From Prunella strophiata (lineage: Eukaryota; Chordata; Aves; Passeriformes; Prunellidae), in assembly GCA_036583965.1 (NCBI GenBank), contig JAZBQD010000015.1, positions 89,825,809 through 89,889,808 of the forward strand: DNA of 64,000 nucleotides. Reading direction: 5' to 3'. Positions 27,401 through 40,800 of this stretch are shown piece after piece. A model generated the notes under the pieces. The model did no database searches and was not told where the DNA came from. It saw nothing but the letters and a program-made list of their open reading frames with translations. Both the position numbers and the translations under genes were made by a program. Positions within the stretch are counted from its first letter, which is position 1. Each line of letters begins with the position of its first letter.

Positions 27401-30400
27401 TGGGCAATAAAGCAGGAAATCAAGTAGATGTAGGTTGTTCTGCCTGCTCACGGTGCTGAGGGCAGCTTCACTGGTACTGAATTTTAAAGAGCAAATAATA
27501 TCAATTAGCAATTGTGTCTGGAAGAGTGTTGGCAGGGAGGTCTTCCGCTCATCGCCCTCCTGAGGCAGGCCAAGCACTCAAGTCTCAACAGCTTCCATTT
27601 GAGGACTTTCCTAGGGAACAGTGCTGCCAAGAGAAGGACTGTCTGCTAAATTGTCCTCTTACAGAGGACCCTGAAGACTCTTCATTTTTGGTAATTTTAT
27701 GATAGAACTGAAATAGGCAGTTTCAACAGCCCATGGAGCTTGCTCATAGACTTCCTTCTCAGCTCATGGCTGACATGGGTCTGACCTATGACTTGTCTCC
27801 TGAGATTGAGAGGGAACAGGCTTATGTTCAGAGCTAAACAATTTCAGGAATCTTTTCAGAGGAAAATACTTTTTCTTTTAATTTGGATTTTTAAGACTGT
27901 TATAAATGCTTTTCATTCAGAGATCTTTTTTTAGATCAGGCTTTAATGACACGAATGAACTAATATTCTTATAAAAGTGTTGGCAGAGGCTTGGTTGAAC
28001 CAACACTGATTGATGAGGAAGCCCACAGAGCAATTTTTAACTAATGCCAGAAACATATTTTGTGGTAGATTTAGGAATGCCATCCCAGTCTTCAGCCTTT
28101 TATTACTGACTCAAGAGGCCATCTTCTGCAAAGTCAGTGATTCATGCAGAGTGATTTGAAAGGAATGTGTTTGAATGAACTTCCTGTGTATTTGTCACAG
28201 TTTATGACTTTTTAATAACAAATCATTATTACTGTGAATTTTTAAGCCCAAAATCCTCCATAAATCTTTTCAAACTCATCTCTATTTATAATCTGTGGAG
28301 GAACCTGTTCACTGTTTTTGTTCATTCCACTGTTGTTGATTCATGGACTATTATTAGACAGGTTACAAAAAGTTAAGATGGTGTAGGAGAGTGGATTTTG
28401 TTCAGAAACTGGTGATTTTTACCTTCTTTTTCAGCTTGTAGCAGAGGGTCAGCTCCATTTACACAGCAGCCTTCATGGCTGAGCAGAGAGACCTATTCTG
28501 GAGAGGACTTCCACCCAGGAGAACCAAATCTGGCATGCAGCAGATACTGCAGTGCATCCACCTGTAAATCAGCTGGAAGGGAGTACACTCACCGACAACA
28601 AGCCCTGCACAGTTGCACTCCATTTTTCCCTATTGGCTGCATTTAGAAAGAGTAGTTGTCAATTAAGATAGAAAAAATGTAAATGGTATGCAGATAAACA
28701 CCCTGAAGTTTACCAAGTCATTTTGAGTTCACAACATATATTTGGACTTTTCTTTCTTGTAAAATTTCCAGAGCATCCCATTTTTATTAAAAAATATTTT
28801 AAAACAATGATTGTGTTTACTTCTAGTAATAGACTCTGGTTTCTATTCAGTGAGCACATTGGAGACTTGGGGCTGAAAGCTGCTTTTTTCTTAAGTGGCT
28901 CAACCTTTCCTATATGTGACCAGCATGGATCCTGAACCTGCAAGGTACTGATGAATCTATAGGAGGCAGAGACATTTATCATCTCATAGAAATTGCTCAT
29001 TGTCTAGTAGCATGAGGCCACGATGTTTGTACAGTCTTCTAAATTGGTGAAAGCATTAATTACACTGAATAATGGTAACCCTGGTAATCTTGGCAGACAT
29101 CTGAAACCTTCGATAATTATAGCTTCTGCTAGATAAATTTTAGTTCTCTGAATTTGATTTTAGGGGACAGAAATAATTTTTAGATGATCCAGTGCCTGAG
29201 AAATCACAATGTGAAGAACTGGAATTTTACCTGTATAGAAATGACTGATAGACAAGTAAAAGACTGTTTTTAGCCTTCTAATGAGATCATAAATTTCTCC
29301 TAATTCAGAGGAGATGGAAAGCATTGAAAAATCAGTGCAAAAGCAAGCCAAACAGACTCACAAAACATACTTTTAGCAACAGGACACAACATAATGGAAC
29401 ATGAAAATAAAGAACCCCACCAAAATCAGTCTTGATGAACATTGGAAAATCTACATGTCAGCAAAAATAAACTTGTTACTTAATAAGGTTAATAATAGAT
29501 AAAGTCCCCTAAAGATAAATTGTTATCACATTTGACGACCATTTTATTAAAATGTTAATGGCCTCAGGCAAAAGCAAACTGTTCCCTTAATCTGCCAGAA
29601 GAACTGCTTTCTCAGGAGTTATATACACCAGAGAACTTGGGATCTGAGCTAACTCTAACAAGCATGTTTGAAAATTGGAGCATCCACAGCTTGTGAAATT
29701 GTGGCTGAAAGGGAATGGATCTCCTATGTCTCAAAATGTCTGTGCCCTTTCTGCCAAACACAATTTTCACTCACATTGTCAAATGCAAAATCCATTGGAG
29801 TCAACTGCTGCAGTCAAAACAGCTGAGGTGTCAGTGACTGAAGGGAGGATTTGTTTTTCTTTGCCTTCTTCCATGCTAACTGTGAAAAAGGTGTAGCTTA
29901 ATAAGTCCAATTGCTGTAATAGCAAACAGACAGAAAATATGTTTTCATCAGCACCTCTAAGCACAGCAAAACTGTGAAGCAGCCTGGCAAGTACGCTAGG
30001 CATTCAGTGAATTGTGATAGATTGCAGTATGGTTTGTCTGGGATGAGAATACCAACAAAAAATCATTGACAAAATTTGATGAAAGCTCAGCCCGAGCAGA
30101 GAGACTTCTTGCTACAAGCACGGTATCAGCTCACAACAAAACGGAGCTGATGAAATTGAGTTCCCATCCTATCTTTCCTTCTGACATATGAAATGCATTT
30201 CCCTCAAAGCCTGTGGACTTCCTTGGACATCTGAGCAACAAGAAAGAAAAGGTAAAGCAGAAAACATCTGTGCTGCTGAATGCTGCATTTCTTTTCAATG
30301 TATCCCAATGGCAAAGATACAAAGAAATTCATAAATCTACACTAGAAATACATAAAAGTTGCACTAGAAACACATGCCTCACACCCAAGTCTCCTCTGCC

Positions 30401-31864
30401 AAAGTCTGTGCGAAATAAAAGGGAATGAGTAAGACTAAACCAAGTTAGCACAGTCAAAGCTTTTTCTACCTTGGAGGAGGGAGGTATATCCTGGTTCCAG
30501 CAGGGGGAATCCAGGAATGAGAGTTAGTCTGATGCAGCTCCACCACTGAAGCTGGATTGTTTGTGTGTGCAGCAGGCACTCAGACTCCACAGCCTCTGGT
30601 TTGAGGAAGAATATTACCAAACCTTATTTCCTTCTTCTCTCTTGTACCTGAGGTTCACAACAATGATGGCTTAAGTTTGGCTGGAGACTTTTGGGGCTGG
30701 GGGCAAGTGTGCTGAGAACAGCCCTGTGCTGGGCCACAGCCAAGAGGGACTCTGGGAAGAGGAATAAAAGGCTTCACCCTGACCCAGATGGGATGGCCTG
30801 TGGGTGAAATGTTTATACATACTCTAGGTCCCCCAGTAGATTAGAAAAGATTAGAAAAGGGGTTGTACCCTCTTATTTTCAGGCTTTTAAGCAATCTTCA
30901 TCTGTATAACCTCTATGCAGTTTTTAACATGGGTTCTCTACTTCTACTCAGGGTTCAACCTTTTAAAGTGAAGCTTTCTCCTGTCCCTTGCCTCTACAAT
31001 ACAAGAGACAAAGGTTTCATGGATGTGTGTTTGATCATTGGTCTTTTGGGGAGGTACTCATTGTACTTATGGAATTTTCTGTGCCAGTTGGGGGCACAGA
31101 TATTTTGGTGCAGAGATAGAAGAAGGTTTCTAAAATAGCCTATTTTTTCTCTTTTCCCCCTGTATTCATACATTATTCTCCTTTAGTGCCTGTTTTCCAA
31201 GCCAGCTATTAACCTTCCTTTAGAGAAACTGCAATTTTCCTGGCCCAGTTTAACTACCTTGCTACACCAGCAGTTCATTTAGTAATTTCCTTCCACAATA
31301 CACACCAGTCTACCTCAAAAACTAGGAGATGGCTGAGTATTAATCACTAATTATTCCCCCATATTCTGTAATTCAGCCTTGGTATAACACAAATGTGAGC
31401 AGCATTCTCACCTTATGAGATAACTTTTCTTTGATATAAAAATTATCACTTCATTAGCGTAGGTTAAGAACCCAACAGGGCAAAAAAAAAGGTGATGTGT
31501 GCAGGTATTTCTGCATAGTGAAATGAGCTGCAGAACATGGTTCCACCTGTAATGATGGCACTTAATGCATCCTAAGGTTTGTGCTGTGCTTGGGCGAAGT
31601 GAAGTTCAGGATATCTACCCCTGGACTAAGCTGTGCTATGCTCAGTTGTGCCTGGCTTGTCCATGATGCACCAAGGTTTTTGGTGTATGCTAAGGCTCTG
31701 CTCGTGCTCTCTCCCACCTGGAGATGCACCTAAGATGAGTCCATCTCTGAGCTTGAGAGAGCACCAAGCTTTTGCAACAGGCCCACTGTGTGCTGAGGTG
31801 ATAGGGTAAACATCTGTGCATCTGCCTTCTTTCACCACTGTTTACTCTGTTTTTTTTCCCTCAG

Positions 31865-31958
31865 AGCACCCATGAATGCATGCTGCCTGTTGAGCGTGCT
31901 CCCCTTGCAGCAGTGCATGCCAGGCTGCCCTGTACATGGGACGTCAGGGGACTGGAAG
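31865..31958 (+). other. Candidate short exon (coding or lncRNA), unidentified
   Basis: A 94-bp segment is preceded by a T8-CCCTCAG acceptor (AG at 31863-31864) and followed by AAG|GTGAGT, a near-ideal donor (GT at 31959). Two of three frames are open; one, starting at 31866, gives 31 codons that are rich in cysteine (A-C-C-L-L-S-V-L-P). The segment lies about 600 bp left of a CpG-dense patch. The protein is not recognised. It could be an exon of a non-coding transcript, an alternative exon, or a fortuitous pairing; in 64 kb a few good acceptor-donor pairs at exon spacing are expected by chance. Confidence 0.25.
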
Positions 31959-32479
31959 GTGAGTAGCATGGACAGAAACCACATAAGTTGCCACTTTTTC
32001 AGACCCTTATAGACATAGCCATTGCTCTGAATAAAGAAACAAAGGCCATGATACCAAAGTAAGCAAGCATTGTACAGATTTTAACAGATAATGCCACATT
32101 TCTTGTGAGAGAAAAGTCTTCTATCACCTTTTATTTCTTTTAACCCGATATGTAATGTTGAGAGAAATTCAGAGGTGGCACAGTTTGGTGCTAAGCAGAG
32201 AAGAATAGTTAAACCACTCTGTGATCTTATCAGACTGGAGCACTTCTGTGTTGTAATTTTGAGGACTATAGTGCAGCAACCCAGTCCCCAGGTTAGTGCT
32301 TCTTTCTCAGACAGCTGGGCAGACAGAGCTGATACCAGCCACATAAAATGCACACACTGGACCCCTTTGCTTTTGCAAGAGTTGCAATGGTTCAGCAGCA
32401 GAATATGCAAAGGGTGTGGGATGGCAGATGTCTGGGAGCCTCCCCAGGGGCTCTGCACCGAGGCTGATGTGTGTTGGGC

Positions 32480-32800
32480 TGGTCTGCCTGGGGAGCAGGG
32501 ATGCGGCGAGGCAGGTGCGCTCTCCAGGCTGGAGTCAGCAGCTCTAATGGCTGCTGGAGGGGTGGCAGAGAGCGCTGTCCGCAGGACGGCAGGGCTGGCC
32601 TGCCAGCTCTCCCCAAAGATGACAGTCTCTTGCCTGGGAGTGCCAAGTGTGGGACACAGCCAGATCCCTGGCTGAGCCTGGGACGAGTGCAGCACCCGCA
32701 CAGCCGTGCAGCTGTCAGGGCAGAGCGCGCTCAGGCGCCGCCAGATGAAGCTCCAGTGAGCGGACCGCTCTGCGCCCGGCCCACAGTGTCCAGAAAGGCT
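32480..32800. promoter_or_regulatory. CpG-dense, GC-rich patch; possible promoter or enhancer
   Basis: This is the most CpG-dense stretch I see in an otherwise CpG-poor window. Between about 32680 and 32790 there are roughly a dozen CpG dinucleotides, including GCGCGC, GGCGCCGCC and CTGCGCCCGGCCC. Such local preservation of CpG usually means an unmethylated regulatory element or recently inserted GC-rich DNA. Long open frames here on both strands (minus 32701-32081 and plus 32175-32675) are explained by low stop frequency in GC-rich sequence and do not resemble a protein I know. No TATA box, strong initiator or first-exon donor was identified, so the promoter reading is inference. Confidence 0.35.
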
Positions 32801-33115
32801 CCGTGATGGAAATTAACAGCTTCCATTATAGCACTCTAACCACCCCATGCAGACAAGCCCTCAGAAGCCACATTAACCCGAGTTTAGGCCATAAATTGAA
32901 CTCTCTGGCAAAGGTACTCCCGAACTAAATGCAGAAAATCTCTGTGACGAGCAGTAACAGTGCATATAAAATAAAATAACAGCAGGACTGGGGAATAGCA
33001 ATGGCACATCTTTCCTTCCAAATTGAATTGTTCACTTCACTGTGAGAAGAAATAATTATCATGTTTATTGCGTTTGGCTCAATTAGGCCGGAATCTTAGG
33101 CCAGGAACCTTTCTT
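32801..33115. promoter_or_regulatory. Possible conserved non-coding element next to the CpG patch
   Basis: Directly right of the CpG patch lies about 300 bp of balanced, non-repetitive sequence with many short motifs typical of developmental enhancers, such as TAATTAT (33053-33059), CATTATAG and several ATTA/TAAT cores. It has no open frame of note and no repeat signature. I infer possible constraint from texture only; sequence from one species cannot show conservation. Confidence 0.2.
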
Positions 33116-34687
33116 TTTACATTTCTGTAAATGTTGTCCATGTATGGCTGTGTCAGCATTGATTTGCTGTCATGAAGGTACCACAGGCTGTCTGCCTGAA
33201 GTGGAACATGCAAACCTGAACTAATTCTTAAAGTGTCTATTTTTCTAGTTCTAATCAGCCAAAATTTCTAGTAAAATGAAAGAGGACCAAGCAAGCCTCC
33301 TGTATTATTTCTGTAGAGTTCTGCTCTTGAGTGTGCTGCGGACAGAAGGATGGTTTGAAACTGTTTCCTTTTGCATGTGGTGTACATTTAACTCATGGAA
33401 CCTATTAGGGCAAGATGGACTAAGACCACATGCACTGAGAGGTTACAAAATGTGTGCAGCAAGTGGCACATATCTGTATAAACCCGACATATAGCATAAC
33501 AAGACCAGAGGAGAAGACCGTGAAGCTTTTGGTAGAATCCAGCAAGATGAGCAGAAGATAAATACCTGACATGAAGGGCACAGGCACAGTTTAGTCAGCA
33601 GTGAGTCTTCTCAGGACTGTGTGCAGCAGCCTCCTACTACTTTGCATGGCAGGGGTGCATGCAAGAACTGTACATTTAAACCCCGAAAGAGGGGCACTCT
33701 CAAAGACATCTGTCTTCAGTCTTCACTTGTAGAAAGTGGTCACTACCAGCAATCAGTAAGGGTAGAAGAAGTAGAAGAGTCTAAATCAGAAGGAGTACAA
33801 GAGTCTAAATCTACATTTCCAGAAACTGATTTACATCCACTTCCTTTGATTATATGCAATTTCCCTTTTCTACATGAAGAAACAGAAGCATAGAGACAGA
33901 GAAGCATAAGAATTATGCTGTTAACATGTGTTAACAATATGAGATGAACAGTGAGGGACAATATGTATCTTTAGCAGTAGGAAAAAAATCTGGTAAAAGG
34001 CAAACTACCTGGGTTAAAGAGATCAGCTCTTTGATAGAGAAATCTGTCATGGGTAGATTAAGGATAAAATGATAGGTGCTGCCTCTCAAAATTTTCATTA
34101 GGATGCTTGATATCATTTTTTATCTCATCAAGGATTGGACCAAAATCACAAATGAAATGCATGTATTATAGGTTTTGGAATGAAAAAAACAGCCTAGAGA
34201 GAATTTGTCTGACTATAAAGGAAAGACACTTAAATAAAAATTTGATATGCCACTCTGAGAAGTTGAGGTGAGCCAGAATGCATGACAGAGGAAGGGCATG
34301 TAAAGAAAACTGTTATGTTTCAAATTCATCAGAGCTGTGGAATAAGATGACCATGATGCCTGCTTGTTAGCTCAGTTTTTCTTAACGTCCAAATGATTAG
34401 AAAGGAGATAAATGCAGCACAGAGAAGAGCTGTATTAGAAAGAGAGGGCTTGGATTTTCTTCTTCACTTCATGCTACAACCGACAAAATTCTTTATAATA
34501 TCACAGCACTCAGGTTTCAAGTCTAGCCAGAACCATACAGGAAAAGGCCAGTCCAGATGTAGTGCAATGTGTACAGCACATATGATGAGTTCATATGACA
34601 TGCAGAGGCCAGTGTTTAAGCTCTTCCATCTGGCTGGTTTGCTTGAATAACACCTTCAATAAATTTAAAGTCTCTTGGATCTGCTGT

Positions 34688-34737
34688 TAATAAAATAAAA
34701 TAAAATAAAATAAAATAAAATAAAATAGCATTACCAA
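34688..34737. repeat. (TAAAA)9 microsatellite
   Basis: Nine uninterrupted copies of TAAAA occupy 34691-34735, with partial units on both sides. It is the cleanest microsatellite in the window and is likely to vary in length between individuals. The sequence to its left (to about 34660) is not a recognised retroelement. Confidence 0.97.
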
Positions 34738-36218
34738 ATCCCACTTCCCCATGCTGATGCACTAATTTCAGTGTCCAAGTTCACTTTTGATGGCCTGAGG
34801 ACCCAAAGGTATTCCCTGCATCACAATGTGTGATTGAGCACAACTTGAGCCACTCCTCATATTGCGAGAGCTGCCACTTCAAAGAAGGCCATGCTGCTTG
34901 TCTTTGTGCTGGTATGGAGGCATGGGCTAAGCAGGGACTGACTGCCTCAAGAAGTGAGCAGAAGACTTTCCATGGCACTGGATTGTTCTGTAGCACAGAG
35001 TTGGGTAAAGTTTTAGAGGCAGAGCAATTCCATGCCGTCCTCAGTGCCGGCATGTGGGGAGTTCTTGGCAGCTCAGATGGTGGGTCATAAATTCTCCTTC
35101 ACTAGTTTGGGGGCTTGATTATTCTTTTGTGCTCTGCTGGAAACATTACTTATGAGAATTGGGGCATTTTAATTTGGCTGTGCTACCACTTTATTAATAT
35201 TTGAACATCTCACTGTTTTCTGTCTTGGCACAATGGGATCCACAAAGAGAGGCTAAAAGAGAAAATGCTCCCCTCCCTGGCAGAGGATTCCTGCCCTTTT
35301 ATTTTTAATTACTTTGAATTATTTCTGGAACTTTTTATACCATTCTGAGAATTCAAATTAAGTTTTGACTGTAAGAAAGAATACTGTGGAAAGCAGGCAA
35401 ATGTGGCTTTACATGCTCATCCAGAGACTGCATCAAAAAAGCAAGGGACAGGCACTTGCCAATCTATCCATTATATCCTGGCATAACAATGATCCATTAG
35501 CCTGAGCGAGGCCTATGTGAACTGTATGCACATTTGGCTTAACCCACTCAGTTTATTTAGCCTCTGGTGTGCTCTGGATTAAAGCAGGCAGTCATTAGAG
35601 AATAGTATTTCTTCCACAAATGTTGTTTTCCATCATCTGAGAGAAGTGACAGAGCTTTTCAAAAGCCTTTGGTATTTGAGGACAAATGCTTGCTCCTTGT
35701 AAATGTTCATCCGAGACTCAATAGGATTTAACTTTTAGTGTTTCTAAAAGCAGAAGTTGATCCTGAGGCTAAAAGAAAACCAGAATCATGGAATATTGTG
35801 CACCTTTATCTGGGATTTAGCACTTGTCTGCAATGTGTTTCTCTTCCCCAGCAGTTTGCTCTAAAAGGCAGAACCCATGAAGCTCAACCCACTGACATTT
35901 CTGAAGCATACTTTGAGACCCCAAAGTAAAACTTGTCTCATGCAGCAGGATAATTCTGTACTGTCACTTTCCAGGAGGATTCAGTCAACAAGTCAGGAAT
36001 TAAAAGGAAAACGCACTACAGAGTATTGAACAATTATCTGATTATCACATAGAAGGGGGACCTGATTCTTAGTAGCACTGTACCATTCTTACACTGATTG
36101 TATAAAGAACTTTAAAACAGCTGTTTCAGGCCCATTTTAGTCCTCTTCAGGCATTCAGACTCCAGACCACTTTCTAGGAGAAGAGGGAACCAAATTCATG
36201 TGCCAGGGCAACATAGCA

Positions 36219-36248
36219 TTTATTTTCTTAAAATTTATTTTCTTAAAA
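36219..36248. repeat. 15-bp perfect tandem duplication
   Basis: Two exact copies of TTTATTTTCTTAAAA lie head to tail. About 60 bp further right, ACATGTATC also occurs twice within about 25 bp (about 36317-36350), indicating local replication slippage. Confidence 0.95.
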
Positions 36249-37842
36249 TCCCATTGGTGTATTTTTAGCAGATTCATGGGGAAAAGTATTACTCATTACT
36301 GTAAAGTCATTTAAATACATGTATCCTTTATTTAAAAACATGTATCTTTCAGTCAACAAAAAAACCCCTGTGAAATAACCCCTGAATCTAATCAAAATCA
36401 ATGCAAATCCTCATATTTTTTTCACATAAATTCACGATCCTAAGCTGGACATGATGAGTTGTTCAGATGGACTTTGCTGCCCCAGACAGTTGAATAATAA
36501 TTTTATAATATGTCCAGTTCAGTCCAGATACAATTCTGTTATCCAGAACTGCTAGTTCTGTTGCTATCCAACATGTATAAGCCTTCAGAGATTAACTTAG
36601 AAGACTTCAATTTACTTTTATATTTACTCTGAGTTTCAGTCCCTTGCCATGGACCAGATTCACCCACTTTTGAAATTATATTCTTTGTGGATTCAGACAT
36701 ATAAATAATAACACCTAATAAAATCAGGAATTAATTTAAAACATCTGTTTCCCAGGACATAGCTGATTTCATACTTTTTTTATCTTTCCAATTTTGGAGG
36801 ACAAAGTCTGTAGACTTTGTACAATATAGTTTACTTTGGGAGGATAAAGGCAAAGTAAGTGTTCCTGAAAGCCATGGCTTGCCTGTATTCAAGATTGTCA
36901 CAGTTCAGTATTATTCCTTCCCCCTTTCAGCCAGACCCTAGGGCTATGCTTTCTGATAGTAAAGAACAGCTAGGTCCAGGCTCTGTCTCCATCCCTGAGG
37001 AATTATGAATTATGTATGATTGTATTTAAACAGGCTGGTTAAAACTCACTGGTTCATAGTATCAGAGTTTAAATGGAACAGCCCCAATGGATGTTATTTA
37101 AATATTATTTCATTATTGATTTGGTGAAAGGTATTAATTCAATATTCTTGTTTCAAATATGAAGATATTTATTGATACAAAAAAGAAGCAGATATAAGAA
37201 TGAATATACAGTTAACATTACAAAAGAGATTTAACGAAAGGAACAATTTTCAAAAATGTGAAGGTTTCCCTATTTCTCCAAAACACAGACCCAAAATTAA
37301 TGCATCTTAAACTCTACTGGGCATAAGATGAAGCTTTTCCATAGGCTTTCAGAAGCACCAGACTAACAGCAAGTGGCAGCACTTGCTGGAAAAGCAGGGG
37401 ACATGTAACCTGGATGAACCTGCACAAAGTAGCTCTGTATCTTTAACAGAGATACTTTGGGGAAGTTTAGGCTTTTGTTTGCTTTACAAAACGATTTGCA
37501 GGTGTACAGATAGACCTGGGAATAACAACAGGTCAGAGATTAAGCAAGCTGTACCAGCAGCAGCCTCCCACCAAAAATTGTGAGAAGGGTGGGGCAGAAA
37601 AGGGAATGCTGCCGTCAGCACCTCAGCTAGTCTCAGCTACTGCCCTCAATAAAGTCGTGAGACCTTATGTGATAAATGACGATGACAACTACAACAGAAT
37701 CCAGGAGCAAAGAAGTTGGTGCAGAAGACAAAATGTATGCTTATTCTCTCAGAAATGTCCTGGCTGACTTCAGCCAGTTTGTGGAGAAGAAGGCACTGGC
37801 AGAGGGCACCTCTTCCTGCCCTGTGTTTGCACAGCTCATGTG

Positions 37843-37866
37843 GTCTGTCTGTCTGTCTATCTGTCT
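37843..37866. repeat. (GTCT)n short microsatellite
   Basis: Four GTCT units, one ATCT variant and one further GTCT unit. Confidence 0.92.
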
Positions 37867-40800
37867 CTGTTTCTCCCAAATCAGTGAAAGGGTTCAGTGC
37901 TCAGGTAGATGGGATGAATTCAGGCTGCCATGCTCTAAAAGGCATCTTGAGATGCTCTGTCTGCTGTGGTGTATCTAAGATAGAGAACGGTGAATATAAC
38001 TCCTGTCTGCTCCTGCTGTTTGCTATCCCTCAATACTCAGAAATGGATGAGAGTCTGTGTGAACTAAACTAGGTTGGCTTTGTGCACATTCCCAGAGCTG
38101 AGAGACCTTTGCTCCTTCTTCCCCAGATTGCTCCTGGTTATTCACCTAACCTCACCTCTGTGTCCTCCCAGCAAAATCAGCCCTACAGTATTCCAGCCCA
38201 GGATCCAGCAGTCAGTCCCAGCTAAGCAGGATTTGTGGGCAGTGCTGTTGTGCTTTATTTCCTCTGCTGTGCACTGAACAGAAAGGGAACCAGACCCCTG
38301 TTGCCATCAGGAGAGACAATCTACCTGTCTTCTGAACCTGCTCAGTCCCCTCAGAGGGACAGGGATGGGGCTGCTAAAAGACAATGCCATCATTCCTGCC
38401 ATGTCAGCAACACTTCACATATCAGAGGCAGCTGAGGGATCGCCAAGGAGAGCACTAACTTTATTAACCACTTTCATGTTGAGCAGCTTTAATAGAAATC
38501 TGAACAACTGCCCCATCCCCTGGGTTTATTGGACGTGGTTTGTTTTGCAAGTGGGACAACAATGGTGAGTTTCATGCCTGGATGAGCTAACATGTTTACA
38601 CATACACTGCTGACGCGGCAGAAACAGGATACAATATGTGTCAAATATTGCTTGGGCTGCAGGCAAAAAAACTGGAGCTGAAAGGCAGTGCTTAGCACAG
38701 GGCTCCTCGTGCCAGAGGCAGCTGCTGGGTGTGAGGGAGAGGGAAAGGGAGCAGGTCTCAGCGTCCCAATCCCTTGTTGCCAAGCAGTTCCCAGAATAAG
38801 GCAAAATTTTCCAAAGTTGGTACTGCTCTCCTGATAATGAATAATACCTATTCTCATCAATCAATTTGGTTAAAGAGGAACTTGAACGGTGCAGAGACCT
38901 CAGCTTCACCCTCAGTATCTGACTCTAAGCCATTTGAAGCCCGTGGGAGACTTTTCACTGACTTTGATGTGAGGCTCATTTCTTATTTTGGATTGTTAGG
39001 AGATTTTCACAGCCTAATTTCTGCATCGGGATGTCAAGGAGAGAGGAAGATTTGCTTTTTCTGACACAAAATATCACCGACCAGAGAAAGATGGGCATTT
39101 AAGATGATTGGCTTAAAAGACCTATCCTATAATGGTAGCAGAATTATAAACCTGCAGGGAAAATTTCTGGGCTCTTGTATGAAAAAAGAGCAAGGAAGAA
39201 CACAAAAAGGTTTTACTGAGTTACAGTGCCAGGGTTTCAGCTACCAGTTGTGCTGGAAAGCCAATAAGAGGGTTTAACAAAAGATATTTCCAGCGTCAAG
39301 CCCTTACACAAAAAGGGTGGTTGTGCAAGAGCAGGGCAGGGTGCAGAATGGGAAGGAAGGGGGTGTGATACCAGGTCATCCTGCTGCAAACAAGAATTGC
39401 CACAGCAAGTCACCAGACCAATGAGAAGCAGAGACTTTCTGGACAGAGAAGGGTGGGTCTGATGCTCTCTAAATAAATGAAGATTTTAAAAAAATAAAAG
39501 AAAGGAAAAGAGAGATAGTGAAATCAGCTGCCAAGATGTGCTGGGGCCAGAAAAAGCAACAAAGCCCTATTTTTAATGTAACTTTTTTATTCTGCCAGTA
39601 AAAAATCAAACGATAAAATAGGCTAGAGAAAGGAAGCAATTGGGAATGGCTGAAGAGGATTCCCAGCTGTGCTTGCAATCAGTGCAATTCATGACTCACA
39701 ACATGCTGGCCACATCACTTCCCAGGAGCAACATATTCTCATGAACAAGCAAAACAAGTGGGAGAATATCTTGAAAGGCTTTTTGGATCATTCATGGCTT
39801 AGTTATGAAGTCGCCCGTGAAGCAGCTCGCTGGCTTTGAGGGTCAGGGTAATTTGAGGATTGGTCAGCTTTCCTTTTCTCTCCACTTCAGCTGCTGCCCC
39901 TTCCACCAGCCCCTGGCAGCACGGCTGAGAACATCCATTCTTTCATTCTTTTCCTTCTTCTGACCAAAATGAAGAGTTGGAAATGGAACTGCTTTACTGG
40001 GCTTTTGAGCAGTCCTTGTCCTTCTAGTTTACTGTGAGGACCTTTTGCTACCCTGTGAAGAGTGAGAAAAGCATCTGAAAATTATACTTATAAGTTTATG
40101 TGAAACCAAATATCTCAGAATTGACTGCCTACACATAGATCTTGCTAGTTCTCACCTGGCTGGTACATAAATAATCCGATTTAAGCGATAGCACTTCAGG
40201 TCCCCCCAAATCTCAGCTTCAATTCAACTGAGTCGGACTGCTGCTTTTACTAATATTTTTCTAAAGTAAAATTGTGTACTTGCTCTACCACACAGTGAAA
40301 TGTTTTGCAATATAATTAACACATAACTACACTGCTAAACTAAAAAAAACCAAAAACATTTAGCACTGCAGAGAACTTGAGGTTTTTAATGATTAGTATT
40401 TATTTACTTATTTACATGGTTGACCAATTTTTTTTTCTCATTTTTGAAGTCATATTGCTGATGGAAGGGTACAGGTCTCATTTATAATAGTTGTGGGTAT
40501 CACAGATTTACTGTTAGTGTTGGAATCCAGCTAAAATTCCAACCTTCTGGGCAGTGCCTTTCCTGTCATCAGCTTTCTTACCTGGCTGTGACATTTCCCT
40601 TGTGTTGGAGTTTTGTGTGCAGAGGGTACAGCTGCACCCACGTGCAGCAAACAAACCCTTTTCCTCAGGGAATGGCAACCTTTTCAAATTGATCCTTTCT
40701 CTGAATCTGAATTCCAACTGAAGATTTTGAAATTTTCAGGGAATCAGTGCTGTGAAAACAGCAAATAAAAACCATCACAATATTTTGTTTCTACTTGATT

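Larger units (their letters stand above)
20387..31864. other. Non-coding sequence, no gene recognised
   Basis: This is about 11.5 kb of unique-looking AT-rich sequence. The longest open frame (24104-24589, 161 codons) runs through an A17 tract coding a lysine run and has no recognisable domain. A short direct duplication (GGTTAGGTTT twice, about 26732-26757) is present. No clear transposon was identified, although very old copies could be missed by eye. Confidence 0.6.

Noticed and set aside
32081..32701. 206-codon open frame on the minus strand, the longest in the window
   Set aside because: It lies in a GC-rich stretch where stops are rare, overlaps a 166-codon frame on the other strand, has no recognised domain, and shows no splice or start context.
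38357..38567. Exon-like segment with a CCCCTCAG acceptor and ATG|GTGAGT donor
   Set aside because: Acceptor tract is short and interrupted, and the open frame shows no recognisable protein; weaker than the candidates reported.
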